This document shows positions 29,966 through 41,074 of a stretch of DNA of 64,000 nt, piece by piece (within the stretch, counting starts at the first letter, position 1; each line of letters starts with the position of its first letter). The stretch lies in contig NC_092093.1 in assembly GCF_045679555.1 (NCBI RefSeq), positions 62,636,365-62,700,364 of the forward strand, written 5' to 3'. The notes under the pieces are model-generated. The model saw nothing but the letters and a program-made list of their open reading frames with translations, searched no databases and was not told where the DNA came from. Origin of the DNA: Salvelinus alpinus. Its lineage: Eukaryota > Chordata > Actinopteri > Salmoniformes > Salmonidae. The translations under genes were made by a program, and so were the position numbers.

Positions 29966-30714
29966 TGCTATTCATTGACTACAGCTCAGCGTTCAACACC
30001 ATAATACCCTCAAAGCGCATCCCTAAGCTAAGGATCCTGGGACTAAACACCTCCCTCTGCAACTGGATCCTGGACTTCCTGACGGGCCGCCCCCAGGTGG
30101 TGAGGGTAGGTAACAGCACATCTGCCACGCTGATCCTCAACACTGGAGCTCCCCAGGGGTGCGTGCTCAGTCCTCTCCTGTACTCTCTGTTCACCCACGA
30201 CTGCATGGCCAGGCACGGCTCCAACACCGTTATTAAGTTTGCAGACAACACAACAGCGGTAGGCCTGATCACCGACAACGACGAGACAGCCTATAGGGAG
30301 GAGGTCAGAGACCTGGCCGGGTGGTGCCAGAATAACAACCTATCCCTCAACGTAACCAAGACTAAGGAGATGATTGTGGACCACAGGAAAAGGAGGACCG
30401 AGCACGCCCCCATTCTCATCAACGGGGCTGTAGTGGAGCAGGTTGAGATATTGAAGTTCCTTGGTGTCCACATCAGCAACAAACTAGAATTGTCCAAACA
30501 CACCAAGAAGGCCGTGAAGAGGGCACGACAAAGCCTATTCCCCCTCAGGAAACGAAAAAGATTTGGCATGAGTCCTGAGATCCTCAAAAAGTTCTACAGT
30601 TGCAACATCGAAAGCATCCTGACAAGTTGCATCACTGCCTGGTACGGCAATTGCTCGGCCTCTGACCACAAGGAAAAGGGTAGTGCGTACGGCCCAGTAC
30701 ATCACTGGGGCTAA
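29021..30714 (+). pseudogene. Rex1-like reverse transcriptase interrupted by a SINE
   Basis: RT begins [20 protein letters not shown] (29050) and continues [20 protein letters not shown] and [12 protein letters not shown] to TYVRM, where the SINE enters at 29466. After it come [37 protein letters not shown], and a catalytic box that reads FADN instead of FADD (30238-30249), then [15 protein letters not shown] and [20 protein letters not shown]. The second aspartate is lost, so this enzyme would be dead even without the SINE. Confidence 0.88.
29467..29960 (+). mobile_element. tRNA-derived SINE with perfect 15-bp target duplication
   Basis: GGGCCTCCCGGGTGGCGCAGTGG contains a pol III A box (TGGCGCAGTGG), and GGGTTCGCGCCCAGG a B box. 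The body runs to AAATTGGGGAGAAAAGGGG and a poly-A of about 26 bases. GAGAATGCTATTCAT occurs at 29452-29466 and 29961-29975 and is the target duplication. It is a salmonid-type SINE. Confidence 0.95.
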
Positions 30715-31440
30715 GCTGCCTGCCATCCAGGACCTCTACACCAGGCGGAGTCAGAGGAAGGCCCTAAAAATTGTCAAAGACCCCAGCAACTCCAGTCATA
30801 GACTGTTCTCTCTACTACCGCATGGCAAGCGGTACTGGAGTGCCAAGTCTAGGACAAAAAGGCTTCTCAACAGTTTTTACCACCAAGCCATAAGATTTCT
30901 GAACAGGTAATCAAATGGCTACCTGGACTATTTGGATTGTGAGTCCGCCCCAACCCCCCAGCCCCCCCCCCCCAACCCATCTTTTTACGCTGCTGCTACT
31001 CTCTGTTTATCATATATGCATAGTCACTTTAACTATACATTCATGTACATACTACCTCAATTAGGCCGACCAACCAGTGCTCCCGCACATTGGTTAACCG
31101 GGCTATCTGTATTGTGTCCCACCCACCACCCGCCAACCCCTCTTTTCCGCTACTGCTACTCTCTGTTCATCATATATGCATAGTCACTTTAACCATATCT
31201 ACATGTACATACTACCTCAATCAGCCTGACTAACCGGTGTCTGTGTGTAGCCTCGCTACTTTTATAACCTCGCTACTGTATATAGCCTGTCTTTTTACTG
31301 TTGTTTTTATTTCTTTACCTACCTATTGTTCACCTAATACCTTTTTTGCACTATTGGTTAGAGCCTGTAAGTAAGCATTTCACTGTAAGTTCTACACCTG
31401 TTGTATTCAGCGCACGTGACAAATAAAGTTTGATTTGATT

Positions 31441-31919
31441 TGAATACTCACCCAATCTTACAGCAGTCATCTGTGGAAGGAGCAGAGAAAATAGAGGGAC
31501 GAACAGAGGCAACAATGTTAAGACGTTATATCTCTTTTCAATTTGATCAAGTTGTGCCCATTATCAAGACTTGGGTAGATGGTGTGACAAAATTAGGAAT
31601 GATTTATTGAGATGACTTTTAGGATTTTGTAGATGGGTAAAAGTGTCTAAAATAAGCTATATTTCCATTATCATTTTTAATTTTAAGATGCTGGAACTTT
31701 AATCTCTGTATACATACAGACTGATGGTGTTGCCCCCCAACGGTGCTATAGTTTTCATTTTTGGACCCCACTAATTATATCCGGTGTGAGACTCGTGAGA
31801 GCCAAGGTTCTGACAGCCATGGAAATGAGTCTACCGGTGACGCCACTATATGTACGTACTGCTGGTAGTGTGAGGAGGGGAATCTTAATGAGGCACTAAA
31901 GAGGCTAAACACACACACA
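31441..31919. other. No recognised genes
   Basis: About 480 bp between a Rex1-like tail and a MITE. No ORF, TIR or repeat unit stands out. Confidence 0.45.
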
Positions 31920-32145
31920 GGTTTGTTTTACTATCCTTGTGGGGACCAAACCCTAAACCTAACCCTTACTCCTAACCCTAAACCTAACCCTAATTCTAAC
32001 CCTAAACCTAACCCGTAAGCCTAAAATAGCATGTTTTCTTGTGGGGACCAGAAAATGTCCCCACTTGTCAGAATTGTCCTTGTTTTACTGTCCTTGTGAG
32101 GACTTCTGTTACCCACAAGGATAGTAAAACCAAAACACACACTTC
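31920..32145. mobile_element. MITE with telomere-like interior
   Basis: The ends GGTTTGTTTTACTATCCTTG and CAAGGATAGTAAAACCAAAAC are inverted. The interior has CCTTGTGGGGACC, then a run of CCCTAAACCTAACCC-type hexamers (31962-32018), then GGGGACCAGAAAATGTCCCC. Flanked by CACACA. The telomere-like hexamers are degenerate and belong to the element. Confidence 0.75.
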
Positions 32146-32270
32146 ACACACAATCCAAAAGTCTCTAAGGAAAAGAATGCTATAGCGCCTTCTTTTGTTG
32201 GTCAAACAGCATCAGTGAGTCAGCCCGTTGTATCATTTATATTCAATACCGTGGTTTGTATAGATTAGTA
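32146..32270. other. Short unannotated spacer
   Basis: Between the MITE and the minisatellite; nothing recognised. Confidence 0.4.
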
Positions 32271-33714
32271 CAGGGTGCTCTGTAATTACCAATTACCACA
32301 GGGTGCTCTGTAATTACCACAGGGTGCTCCACAGGGTGCTCTGTAATTACCACAGGGTGCTCCACAGGGTGCTCTGTAATGACCACAGGGTGCTCTGTAA
32401 TCACCACAGGGTGCTCTGTAATTACCACAGGGTGCTCCACAGGGTGCTCTGTAATCACCACATGGTGCTCTGTAATTACCACAGGGTGCTCTGTAATCAC
32501 CACAGGGTGCTCTGTAATCACCACATGGTGCTCTGTAATCACAACATGGTGCTCTGTAATCACCACATGGTGCTCTGTAATCACCACAGGGTGCTCTGTA
32601 ATCACCACATGGTGCTCTGTAATCACCACAGGCTGCTCCGTAATCACCAAATGGCGCTCTGTAATCACCACAGGGTGCTCTGTAATTACCACAGGGTTTT
32701 CCGTAATCACCAAATGGCGCTCTGTAATCACCACAGGGCGCTCTGTAATCACCACAGGGTGCTCTGTAATCACCACAGGGTTCTCTGTAATCACCAAAGG
32801 GTTTTCCGTAATCACCAAATGGCGCTCTGTAATCACCACAGGGCGCTCTGTAATCACCACAGGGTGCTCTGTAATTACCACAGGGTGTTCTGTAATCACC
32901 ACAGGGTGCTCTGTAATTACCACAGGGTCCGCCCGGGTCCGTCCCGGCGCTCGAATCACCACAGGGCGCTCGCCCGGGTGCTCTGTAATTACCACAGGGT
33001 GCCGTTCCCACGGGTGCTCGTATACCCGGGTTCCTGTAATCACCAAAGGGTTTTCCGTAATCACCAAATGGCGCTCTGTAATCACCACAGGGCGCTCTGT
33101 AATCACCACAGGGTGCTCTGTAATTACCACAGGGTGTTCTGTAATCACCACAGGGTGCTCTGTAATTACCACAGGGTTCTCCGTAATCACCAAATGGTGG
33201 TCTGTAATCACCACAGGGTGCTCTGTAATTACCACAGGGTGTTCTGTAATCACCACAGGGTGCTCTGTAATTACCACAGGGTTCTCCGTAATCACCAAAT
33301 GGTGCTCTGTAATCACCACAGGGCGCTCTGTAATCACCACAGGGTGCTCTGTAATTACCACAGGGTGCTCTGTAATTACCACAGGGTGCTCTGTAATCAC
33401 CACAGGGTGCTCTGTAATTACCACAGGGTTCTCCGTAATCACCAAATGGTGCTCTGTAATCACCACAGGGCGCTCTGTAATCACCACAGGGTGCTCTGTA
33501 ATTACCACAGGGTGCTCTGTAATCACCACAGGGTGCTCTGTAATTACCACAGGGTTCTCCGTAATCACCAAATGGTGCTCTGTAATCACCACAGGGTGCT
33601 CTGTAATCACCACATGGTGCTCTGTAATCACCACAGGGTGCTCTGTAAGCACCACAGGATGCTCTGTAATCACCACAGGGTGCTCTGTAATCACCACAGG
33701 GTGTTCTGTAACAC
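32271..33714. repeat. Long 21-bp minisatellite (about 65-70 units)
   Basis: Unit CAGGGTGCTCTGTAATCACC + A with variants (TAATTACC, AAATGGCGC, GGGTTTTCCG, GGGTTCTCCG) and some 12-bp short units (CACAGGGTGCTC). The variants recur every 5-7 units, so a higher-order repeat exists, clearest at 33040-33560. Because 21 is divisible by three, long frames exist on both strands (minus frame: repeated VVITEHP). A GC-rich non-unit island occupies about 32927-33035. Confidence 0.95.
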
Positions 33715-35156
33715 CATGCTAGTTATGAACCTGTCTCTACATGCTCTGTCACGAGACCATTCTTCCCGGCTCTTGAGATGGTTATAATAGAGGTAAATAA
33801 AGGCTGCAAATAGAAAATTCACCACCAGCTGACGTAAACCAGCATCATTGAATACGAACTCATGTGCAAATATAAAGTGGTATGGTGTGTGCATGCTTTG
33901 TCAAAGCCTGATTTCTGCAGCAGTATAGAGTAGCATATATGTACTGTATGAGCATCATTGTTGAGGATCAGGGATGTGAGCACGGGCTTATACTACCATT
34001 TAAGGTCAGACTGCCATGTGTTGCCTATGGTGCCTTTCTCAGTCTCTCACCTAAACATCTTGTGAGTGGTGACACCTTGCAGGAGCCTCCAGCCATCATG
34101 ATCTATGACTCACAGCAGAAACATGGAATTCAGATAGGGAGAATCTAAAGAGCATGCCCAAATTAGCCGGCTGCTTTACACTTCTATCATACAAGGGCGC
34201 AACTTTCACTGGGAACGGGGGGGTCTTGACCCCCCCCCCCCCCCCCCCCCCATTCTGAAATTGCATTTTTGTCCCCCCCGGATTTAGCATTGCACTGTGA
34301 TTAAAAAAAGCGGCTTCGGTGTGCTTTAGGACCATGCGGACGCCTCAGAGTGGACGGGTAGGCTGTTTTGCGGTTTCAGTCGGCTGGATTTAGGACCGCA
34401 CGGATACCACAGAGCGGACGGACAGGCTGTGTGAAGGAAATGCTATTATTATAGGACTAGCACGATGCTGCTGTCTTCATCTGCGGTCTTTGTGTGTTGC
34501 GCTTTTGATCCAGGTTGTAAAAGCAAGCAGAGCAGAAACTGGCTACTTTTTATTTGACTGATGTAGCTGGCAAGGTAACAGCTGTTTGACTTAACAGAAA
34601 AAAAGTATTTATTCCCAGTGCTGAGCTAGTAGTGTAACTGACAACGTTAGCTAATGTTTCATCCCCTCTCAACTTAAGTTCTGTCTGAAGAGAATTAACT
34701 AGCTAGCTATCAAGTAGCTACCACAGCCAGTTCAGCTCTAGCCTCTACCTATCTGTCAGGTAGTATGGAAATGTTTTGTAGCTTTTTTCCCCCGTTTTAA
34801 CAGAAGTAAATTAACTTGGCAAGTTTTTGCCAGTTGATGTACCATTTGGAGCTAACCAAAAGTTGGCTAACGTTAGCTAACTAGCTAGCTCACTAACTTT
34901 AGCTATTAATTTTGCCTCAATCACACTAGATCTGAATCAAACGGTGAACCAAGTGGCCAAACGATTGAAGTCAAGTGGCCAAACGATTTTTTGACAGTGC
35001 AATGTGAGTTTTTATTCGAGTCAGTATAGCAATGTAACATTATTGATATGTCAGGTTCCCTAGCTAATTCCCTACTTTTCACACTGACACGGTATAAACA
35101 GCTCTAAAGGCTACACTGTCATGGTGCACAGTCACTACACAAAACTATGTTCATCA
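33715..35156. other. No recognised genes; poly-C tract and GCTAGC-rich DNA
   Basis: About 1.4 kb. It includes a 22-base C run (34230-34251) within sequence resembling decayed DNA-transposon ends (GGGAACGGGGGGGTCTTGACC; CCCCCGGATTTAGCA), and GCTAACGTTAGCTAACTAGC palindromic sequence near 34860-34910. No ORF or RNA gene is supported. Confidence 0.45.
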
Positions 35157-35250
35157 TATCTTAGCAGGATCAGATGGTGACAGGTGTTCCTACAGGGTCA
35201 GACAGCCAGGGAAGACCAGTCTACGGAGCTCAGGTTCATTTTGCAGTATA
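35157..35250. repeat. Dispersed duplicate, copy 1
   Basis: GCAGGATCAGATGGTGACAG through CCAGGGAAGACCAGTCTACG resembles 35938-36012, on the other side of a LINE fragment. The origin is unknown. The two copies flank 35284-35807 and may be an old element cut by the LINE. Confidence 0.5.
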
Positions 35251-35283
35251 TTATAAGAATGTTAAAAAAGTATATATATTAAC

Positions 35284-35807
35284 TTTATTTAACCAGGTAA
35301 GCTAGTTGAGAACAAGTTCTCATTTACAACTGCGACCTGGCCAAGATAAAGCAAAGCAGTGCGACACAAACAACAACACAGAGTTACACATGGAATTAAC
35401 AAGCGTACAGTAACACAATAGAACAAAAAGAGTCTATATACAGTGTGTGCAAATGGAGTGAGGAGGTAAGGCAATAAATAGGCCATCGTAGCGAAGTAAT
35501 TACAGTTTAGCAAATAAACACTGGAGTGATAGATGAGCAGATGATGATGTGCAAGTAGAAATACTGGTGTGCAAAAGAGCAGAAAAGTAAATAAAAACAA
35601 TATGGGGATGAGGTAGGTAGTTTGGGTGGGCTACTTACAGATAGGCTATGTACAGCTGCAGCGATCGGTTAGCTGCTCAGATAGCTGATGTTTAAAGTTT
35701 GTGAGGGAAATATAAGTCTCCAGCTTCAGCGATTTTTGCAATTCGTTCCAGTCATTGGCAGCAGAGAACTGGAAGGAAAGGCGGCCAAAGGAATGTTCCA
35801 TCTTTAA
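35284..35807 (-). mobile_element. LINE 3' fragment, minus strand
   Basis: In element sense it ends AACCTGGTTAAATAAAG-type tail. Further 5' the coding end reads FQFSAANDWNELQKSLKLET and ISLTNFKHQL, like the C-terminus of LINE RTs. The same tail in the opposite orientation is at 52017-52150. The clade is not certain. Confidence 0.7.
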
Positions 35808-35928
35808 TTGATGGGTAGGCTACAGTCTGGGATCTGGGAATAATGGTCATTTCAGTTATTGAACCATTGATTCTATTCTTGAATAATATAATGTATAAAT
35901 GTACAGCAAGGTCATTCTTTGTCATGAC

Positions 35929-36015
35929 TCATCTGAGCAGGATCAGATGGTGACGGGGTCTCAGCAGGGTCAGGCAACCAGGGAAGACCAGTCTGTGACG
36001 GAGCTGAGATGCAGC
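35929..36015. repeat. Dispersed duplicate, copy 2
   Basis: GCAGGATCAGATGGTGACGG and CAACCAGGGAAGACCAGTCT match copy 1 with several changes. The DNA up to 36310 has no further identifiable feature apart from TTTTAGTCGGGGACAACCCT, which resembles a DNA-transposon end. Confidence 0.5.
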
Positions 36016-36424
36016 AAACACTGGACCAACCAGAAGCTTCAAAGATTGAAACAATTTTACGACAGTCTAACAAACCTCAAGTTGATTTTCAAACTGTATC
36101 AAGGGTTAATAGAGGCTTAACGATGTATGTGAGGAAGACATCGGAGATACTATCTGTGATGATGATGATGAATAGATACAGACATGTTTGAATACCCAGT
36201 CATGTTCATATAATCTCAGACATAAATTACTGCAGTTTAAGACTATCCAATCAATTGGTCGAAAGAAAGACTACTCTTGGTTGACCAAGATTTATTTTAG
36301 TCGGGGACAACCCTAGTAGAAATGCAGGAAATTAGCTTTACTGTAGATGCCCAGGTTATGCCCCCCACTTCTAAAACAAAAGTTGTGCCCCTGATTTGTA
36401 TTACAGCTGACCCACTATCACCTG

Positions 36425-36585
36425 GAGAGAAAGAGAGAGTGAGAGAGAAAGAGAGACTGAGAGAGAGATGGAGACAGAAAGAGAGAGTGAGAGAGAGAGA
36501 AAGAGTGGAAGTGAGTTAGGGAGGGGGTAGGAGAGAAAGAAAAGTCCCTCAGGAGTTGAGAGAAAGAGAGAGACAGGCAGCGGAT
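36425..36585. repeat. Interrupted (GA)n tract
   Basis: GAGAGAAAGAGAGAGTGAGA-type sequence for about 160 bp. Apparent Ser/Leu-rich and Arg/Glu-rich frames here are simple-sequence artefacts. Confidence 0.85.
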
Positions 36586-36589
36586 GGTA

Positions 36590-37054
36590 ACGCAGGTGAA
36601 ACCATTTCATCATCGCCGGCTCGACTAAATGGAAGTGACCAGCTGTTGACAGAGTGACAGAAAAGCAGGTTGTGTGTAAGTGAAGCGTACATATAGTTAC
36701 AGTATGGATTGCATAAATTACTGTGAACCATTTGGCTGGGAGACCTAATAGACATGAGAAGTAGAACTGCCCATTAGAGAAGGTGAAGCAGGGCCATTAG
36801 ACAGAAGTCCTGGAGGACTAGTCATTGGCTAGGGAATCCAGCCTACACAGTTGGTTTCCCAGGTCTAAATTAGATAGCAATTAAGAGAAAAGAAGGAAAA
36901 CCAGCTGTGGTCCTCCACAAGTTGACTTTCTCCAAAGCTATAAGGACGACAGTCCGTGATGGAGGAAGCATCCTGGTGGATTATGGGTAAAAGGACAGTG
37001 AAGACACGTACTACAAGCTAAACTCTCCTATTCCCTCGCAATGCAAGGTCAACA
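36590..37054. other. No recognised genes
   Basis: About 460 bp with no TIR, ORF or RNA gene seen. Confidence 0.4.
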
Positions 37055-37056
37055 TA

Positions 37057-37511
37057 AACTGAGTGTACAAAACATTAAGAACACCATCCTAATATTGAGT
37101 TTACATCAGAACAGCCTGAATTTGTCAGGACATGGACTCTACAAGGTGTCGAAAGCGTTCCACAGGGATGCTGGCCCATGTTGACGCCAATGCTTCCCAC
37201 AGTTGTGTGAAGTTGGCTGAATGGCCTTTGGGTGATGGACCATTCTTAATACACATGGGAAACTGTTGAGCGTGAAAAACCTAGAATTTTTTGTCTTGCC
37301 CATTCACCCTCTGAATAGCACACATACACAATCCATGTCTCAATTGTCGCAAGGCTTAAAAATCCTTCTTTAACCTACAGTATTTCCTCCCTTTCATCTA
37401 CACTGATTGAAGTGGATTTAACAAGTGACATCAATAAGGGATCATAGCTTTCACCTGGTCAGTCTATGTCATGGAAAGGGCAGGTGTCCTTAATGTTTTA
37501 TATACTCACTG
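37057..37511. mobile_element. Short Tc1/mariner-type element without transposase
   Basis: AACTGAGTGTACAAAACATTAAGAACAC at the left pairs with GGTGTCCTTAATGTTTTATA...CTCACTG at the right. TA at 37055-37056 and 37512-37513. At 455 bp there is no room for transposase; an internal remnant is not recognisable. Confidence 0.85.
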
Positions 37512-37513
37512 TA

Positions 37514-38380
37514 TAGAAAAGCTCCCAATCCATTGCAGTGGTCTTCACCCGACGTCCGTAAATAGAAGTAAACAGTACAGTAGGGTCCCTGTCTGAATCG
37601 ACTCTTTAGATGGCTCTCAGGAGAATTACGACAAAAAAGTGAAATCACTTCAGTGGCTTGGGGCTGCTTGGCAGACTGATTTAGTGGCACTGGCTTAGTA
37701 TAGATTTAGCGGCACTCTTACCAATAAACAGTAGAATACCTGACACTATGAGTCTAAAATGTGTCTTTGACTTGAGTCAATTACCAGATTGTGCTGAAAG
37801 GGAGTAAACGCCAGTCATTAGCTCTATGACAGCTGAGGTCAGAGCCTGTACTGATCTAGAGTGACGTGACCAGACACCTTGTTTTTCTCTGGTCAATATC
37901 TCATGACTACCTGCTGCTTCCAAACCACTTCGATGCTGGCACGACAGCTCACACCCTGAAAGGGACGAGTGAGAAGACAAACCACCTCCTCCAATGTTCC
38001 GCCCTCTCTCTATTTAAGCACATTACACAGATTTCACAGATTCAAGGTACGTTGTGCCAGCTCTTGTAACTTCAAGCTTAATATGTCATAATACAGGAAC
38101 AAATAAGGACAAAAGGTGCACCTTTGTTTGGTTGATTAACCTTTTTACTGTAAACAGAGAGGATTACACCTCTGTCTGCCCCGGTCACAGTGTTGTGTGT
38201 CTGTTCTGTTGTCGTTGTGTGTAGGAGGTGCTGGGGGACAAACAGCTGGGTTCTCCCTTAAGTACTGTGGCGGCCGGTAAACACTACAGAAACTGCTCCG
38301 TTCGTGGACAGCATCTCACCAAACCTGGCCCGGTTCCTAGAAACCACACAGCATGGAATGGAGAGTCCTTGAGATAACAT
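37514..38380. other. No recognised genes
   Basis: About 870 bp. The direct repeat TAGTGGCACTGGCTTAGTATAGATTTAGCGGCAC (37681-37714) is a short local duplication. Nothing else is supported. Confidence 0.4.
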
Positions 38381-38399
38381 TCCAAGTTTGGTGTGAGTG

Positions 38400-38515
38400 C
38401 GTGTAAGGGAGAGAGCGAGAGTGTGTGTGTGTGTGTGTGTATGAGTGTCTGTGCGTTGGCGTGCTCGTGATTGAGTTTGTGTGTGTGTATGCACTTGTGT
38501 ATGTGTGTGATTGGA
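38400..38515. repeat. (GT)n microsatellite region
   Basis: GAGAGTGTGTGTGTGTGTGT at 38418 and further TGTGTGTG stretches to 38512. Confidence 0.85.
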
Positions 38516-39530
38516 CTGCAGTATTATCCATTGACTCCATGCTGGGGCTTGGAAGCAGAGAGAGAGTTGGTCACTGGCTGGGATCACAGCAGTTACCAGA
38601 GGTCATCCCTCAGCCCGTTACTCTACACTGTGGGAGCTGACTTGGATGACATCATACAGAAGGAACACTCACAGACCTCAGTCAATGCCCCTACAACACA
38701 CTAAGGTCCACTTGCTCTAAGAACAATCCCTCTCCTAGCTCAGTTTATATGAGCCCACTTCTTGTCCACCTCTTATTTGTTAAAACCATGGCCTGCCAGT
38801 CACTGGAACGACAACCAAACTTGGGATGGGGGATGTTTTAGCGGATGGAATAGTGGAGAACAATTGGAGATTTACTTAGTAGCAATGCAAATATCAAGGT
38901 ACAGCTATATGGACACTTTTTAATGGTAAGTTTACAAACATATACTATGATAAATATAATTTAAATATAATCTCATTATGGTAAATGGTAAAATCAGTGA
39001 AGCCACTTATAATTGTAATGAATTAGCAGATAATATGAGAAGACGATCAGTATTTACCTGGCTGAAAGAGAAGGAATATAATATCTATTGTTTACAGAAA
39101 ACTCACTAAACAATTTTAAATGAAGTTGTGTGGGAAATGGACTGGGCAAAGAAACTCAAAAGGGGTAATGATATGAATTAAGAATCATTTTAATCCGAAT
39201 GTGCAAATTGTCCAAACAGATCTGCAAGGTAGATGGATTATTTAAAAAAATGTATTAGACCATAAACAGATGTGGCTCATTAATCTATACTGTCCAGATA
39301 ATGATGATCCATGCTTCTTTGAAAATATATATAATAATTTATCAAGCCTACAAGCAATACAGGACTATTATTATGGTGAGAGATTATAAGTGTGGTTTTA
39401 AATACCCCAATGGACAGTACATTTAATCACACTACAAACTATCAGCCTCATGCACTTAAGGAAATCACGAATGTCATGGATATGTTGGAACTAGTGAATA
39501 AACTCAGCAAAAAAAGAAACGTCTTATCAC

Positions 39531-39934
39531 TGTCACGTCCGTCAAAGAGAGGAGACCAAGGCGCAGTGTGATGTGAAGACATTCTTCTTTAATTAAAGGA
39601 AGATCACTGAACAACTAACAAAACAACAAAAAAAGGGACGTGAAGCTAATACAACGAGTGCTGACATGCAACTACACATAGACAACTACCCACAAAACCA
39701 ACATGGAAAATGGCAACCTAAATAGGATCCCCAATCAGAGACAACAATAAAACAGCTGCCTCTGATTGGGAACCAATTCAGGCCACCATAAACCTACATT
39801 ACCTAGACATACAAAAATCCCCAAGATAAACAAAAACCCTAGACAAGACAAAAACACACATACCCACCCTCGTCACACCCTGACCTGACCAAAATAATAC
39901 AGAAAATATAGAAAACTAAGGTCAGGGCGTGACA
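39531..39934. repeat. Solo LTR 1 (404 bp) inside a Tc1
   Basis: TGTCACGTCCGTC...GTCAGGGCGTGACA has TG...CA ends. Flanks ATCAC (39526-39530) and CTCAC (39935-39939) are a 5-bp target duplication with one change. Internal TTCTTTAATTAAAGG and the CCCAATCAGAGACAACAAT / GCCTCTGATTGGG inverted repeat are shared with solo LTR 2. Confidence 0.85.
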
Positions 39935-40104
39935 CTCACTGTCAACTGTGTTTATTTTCAGCAAACTTAACATGTGTAAATATTTGTATGAACATAAGAT
40001 TCAACAACTGAGACATAAACTGAACAGGTTCCACAGGCATGTGACTAACAGAAATGGAATAATGTGTCCCTGAACAAAGGGGGTGTCAAAATCAAAAGTA
40101 ACAG

Positions 40105-41074
40105 TCAGTATCTGGTGTGGCCACCAGCTGCATTAAGTACTGCAGTGCATCTCCTCCTCATGGACCAGATTTGCCAGATTTGCCAGTTCTTGCTGTGAGA
40201 TGTTACCTCACTCTTCCACCAAGGCACCTGCAAGTTCCCGGACATTTCTGGGGGAATGGCCCTAGCCCTCACCCTCCGATCCAACAGGTCCCAGACGTGC
40301 TCAATGGGATTGAGATCCGGGCTCTTCGCTGGCCATGGCAGAACACTGACATTCCTGTCTTGCAGGAAATCACGCACAGAACGAGCAGTATGGCTGGTGG
40401 TATTGTCATGCTTGAGGGTAATGTCAGGATGAGCCTGCAGGAAGGATACCACATGAGGGAGGAGGATGTCTTCCCTGTAACGCACAGCGTTGAGATTGCC
40501 TGCAATGACAACAAGCTCAGTCCGATGATGCTGTGACACATCGCCCCAGACCATGAAGGACCCTCCACCTCCAAATTGATCCCGTTCCAGAGTACACGCC
40601 TCGGTGTAACGCTCATTCCTTCGACGATAAACGCGAATCCGACCATTACCCCTGGTGAGACAAAACCGTGACTTGTCAGTGAAGAGCACTTTTTGCCAGT
40701 GCTGTCTGGTCCAGGGTTTGTGCCCATAGGCGATGTTGTTGCTGGTGATGTCTTGTGAGGACCTGCCTTACAACAGGCCTACAAGCCCTCAGTCCAGCCT
40801 CTCTCAGCCTATTGCGGACAGTCTGAGCCCTGATGGAGGGATTGTGTGTTCCTGGTGTAACTCGGGCAGTTGTTGTTGCCATCCTGTACCTGTCCCGCAG
40901 GTGTGATGTTCTGATGTACCGATCCTGTGCAGGTGTTGTTACACGTGGTCTGCCACTGCGAGGACGATCAGCTGTCTGTCCTGTCTCCCTGTAGCACTGT
41001 CTTAGGCGTCTCACAGTACGGACATTGCAATTTATTGCCCTGTCCACATCTGCAGTCCTCATGCCTCTTGCCAC
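40105..41074 (-). pseudogene. Tc1 transposase (type 2), frame-broken
   Basis: From the start at 41074 come MARGMRTADVDRAINCNVRT (helix-turn-helix 1) and GRPRVTTPAQDRYIRTSHLR (helix-turn-helix 2) up to about 40730. The frame then changes, and 40689-40105 gives the DDE domain: LFTDKSRF (first D), SFMVWGDVS, LKHDNTTSHTA (second D) and [17 protein letters not shown] (E). All catalytic acidic residues remain visible. One shift near 40690-40730 is the obvious lesion. Length would be about the normal 320-340 residues. Confidence 0.85.

Larger units (their letters stand above)
27945..31440 (+). mobile_element. Rex1-like LINE, longest copy, split by a SINE
   Basis: Endonuclease, linker, RT and 3' UTR occur in order. 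The element begins near TGTTCCACATACGC (5'-truncated) and ends GACAAATAAAGTTTGATTTGATTTG. The 3' UTR contains an imperfect duplication of about 155 bp (TACTCTCTGTTNATCATATATGCATAG at 30998 and 31158). The assignment to Rex1/Babar (CR1-related) rests on protein and tail resemblance. Confidence 0.85.

Noticed and set aside
31962..32018. Interstitial telomere
   Set aside because: CCCTAA-like hexamers are few, degenerate and lie inside a MITE with inverted ends.
32243..33787. Frames of 447-494 codons on both strands
   Set aside because: They are products of a 21-bp minisatellite with no stop codon. They exist in both strands and several frames and have no flanking gene structure.
38258..38704. 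Several 67-109-codon frames around a GT microsatellite
   Set aside because: They depend on the GT/CA repeat and lack splice sites or family resemblance.
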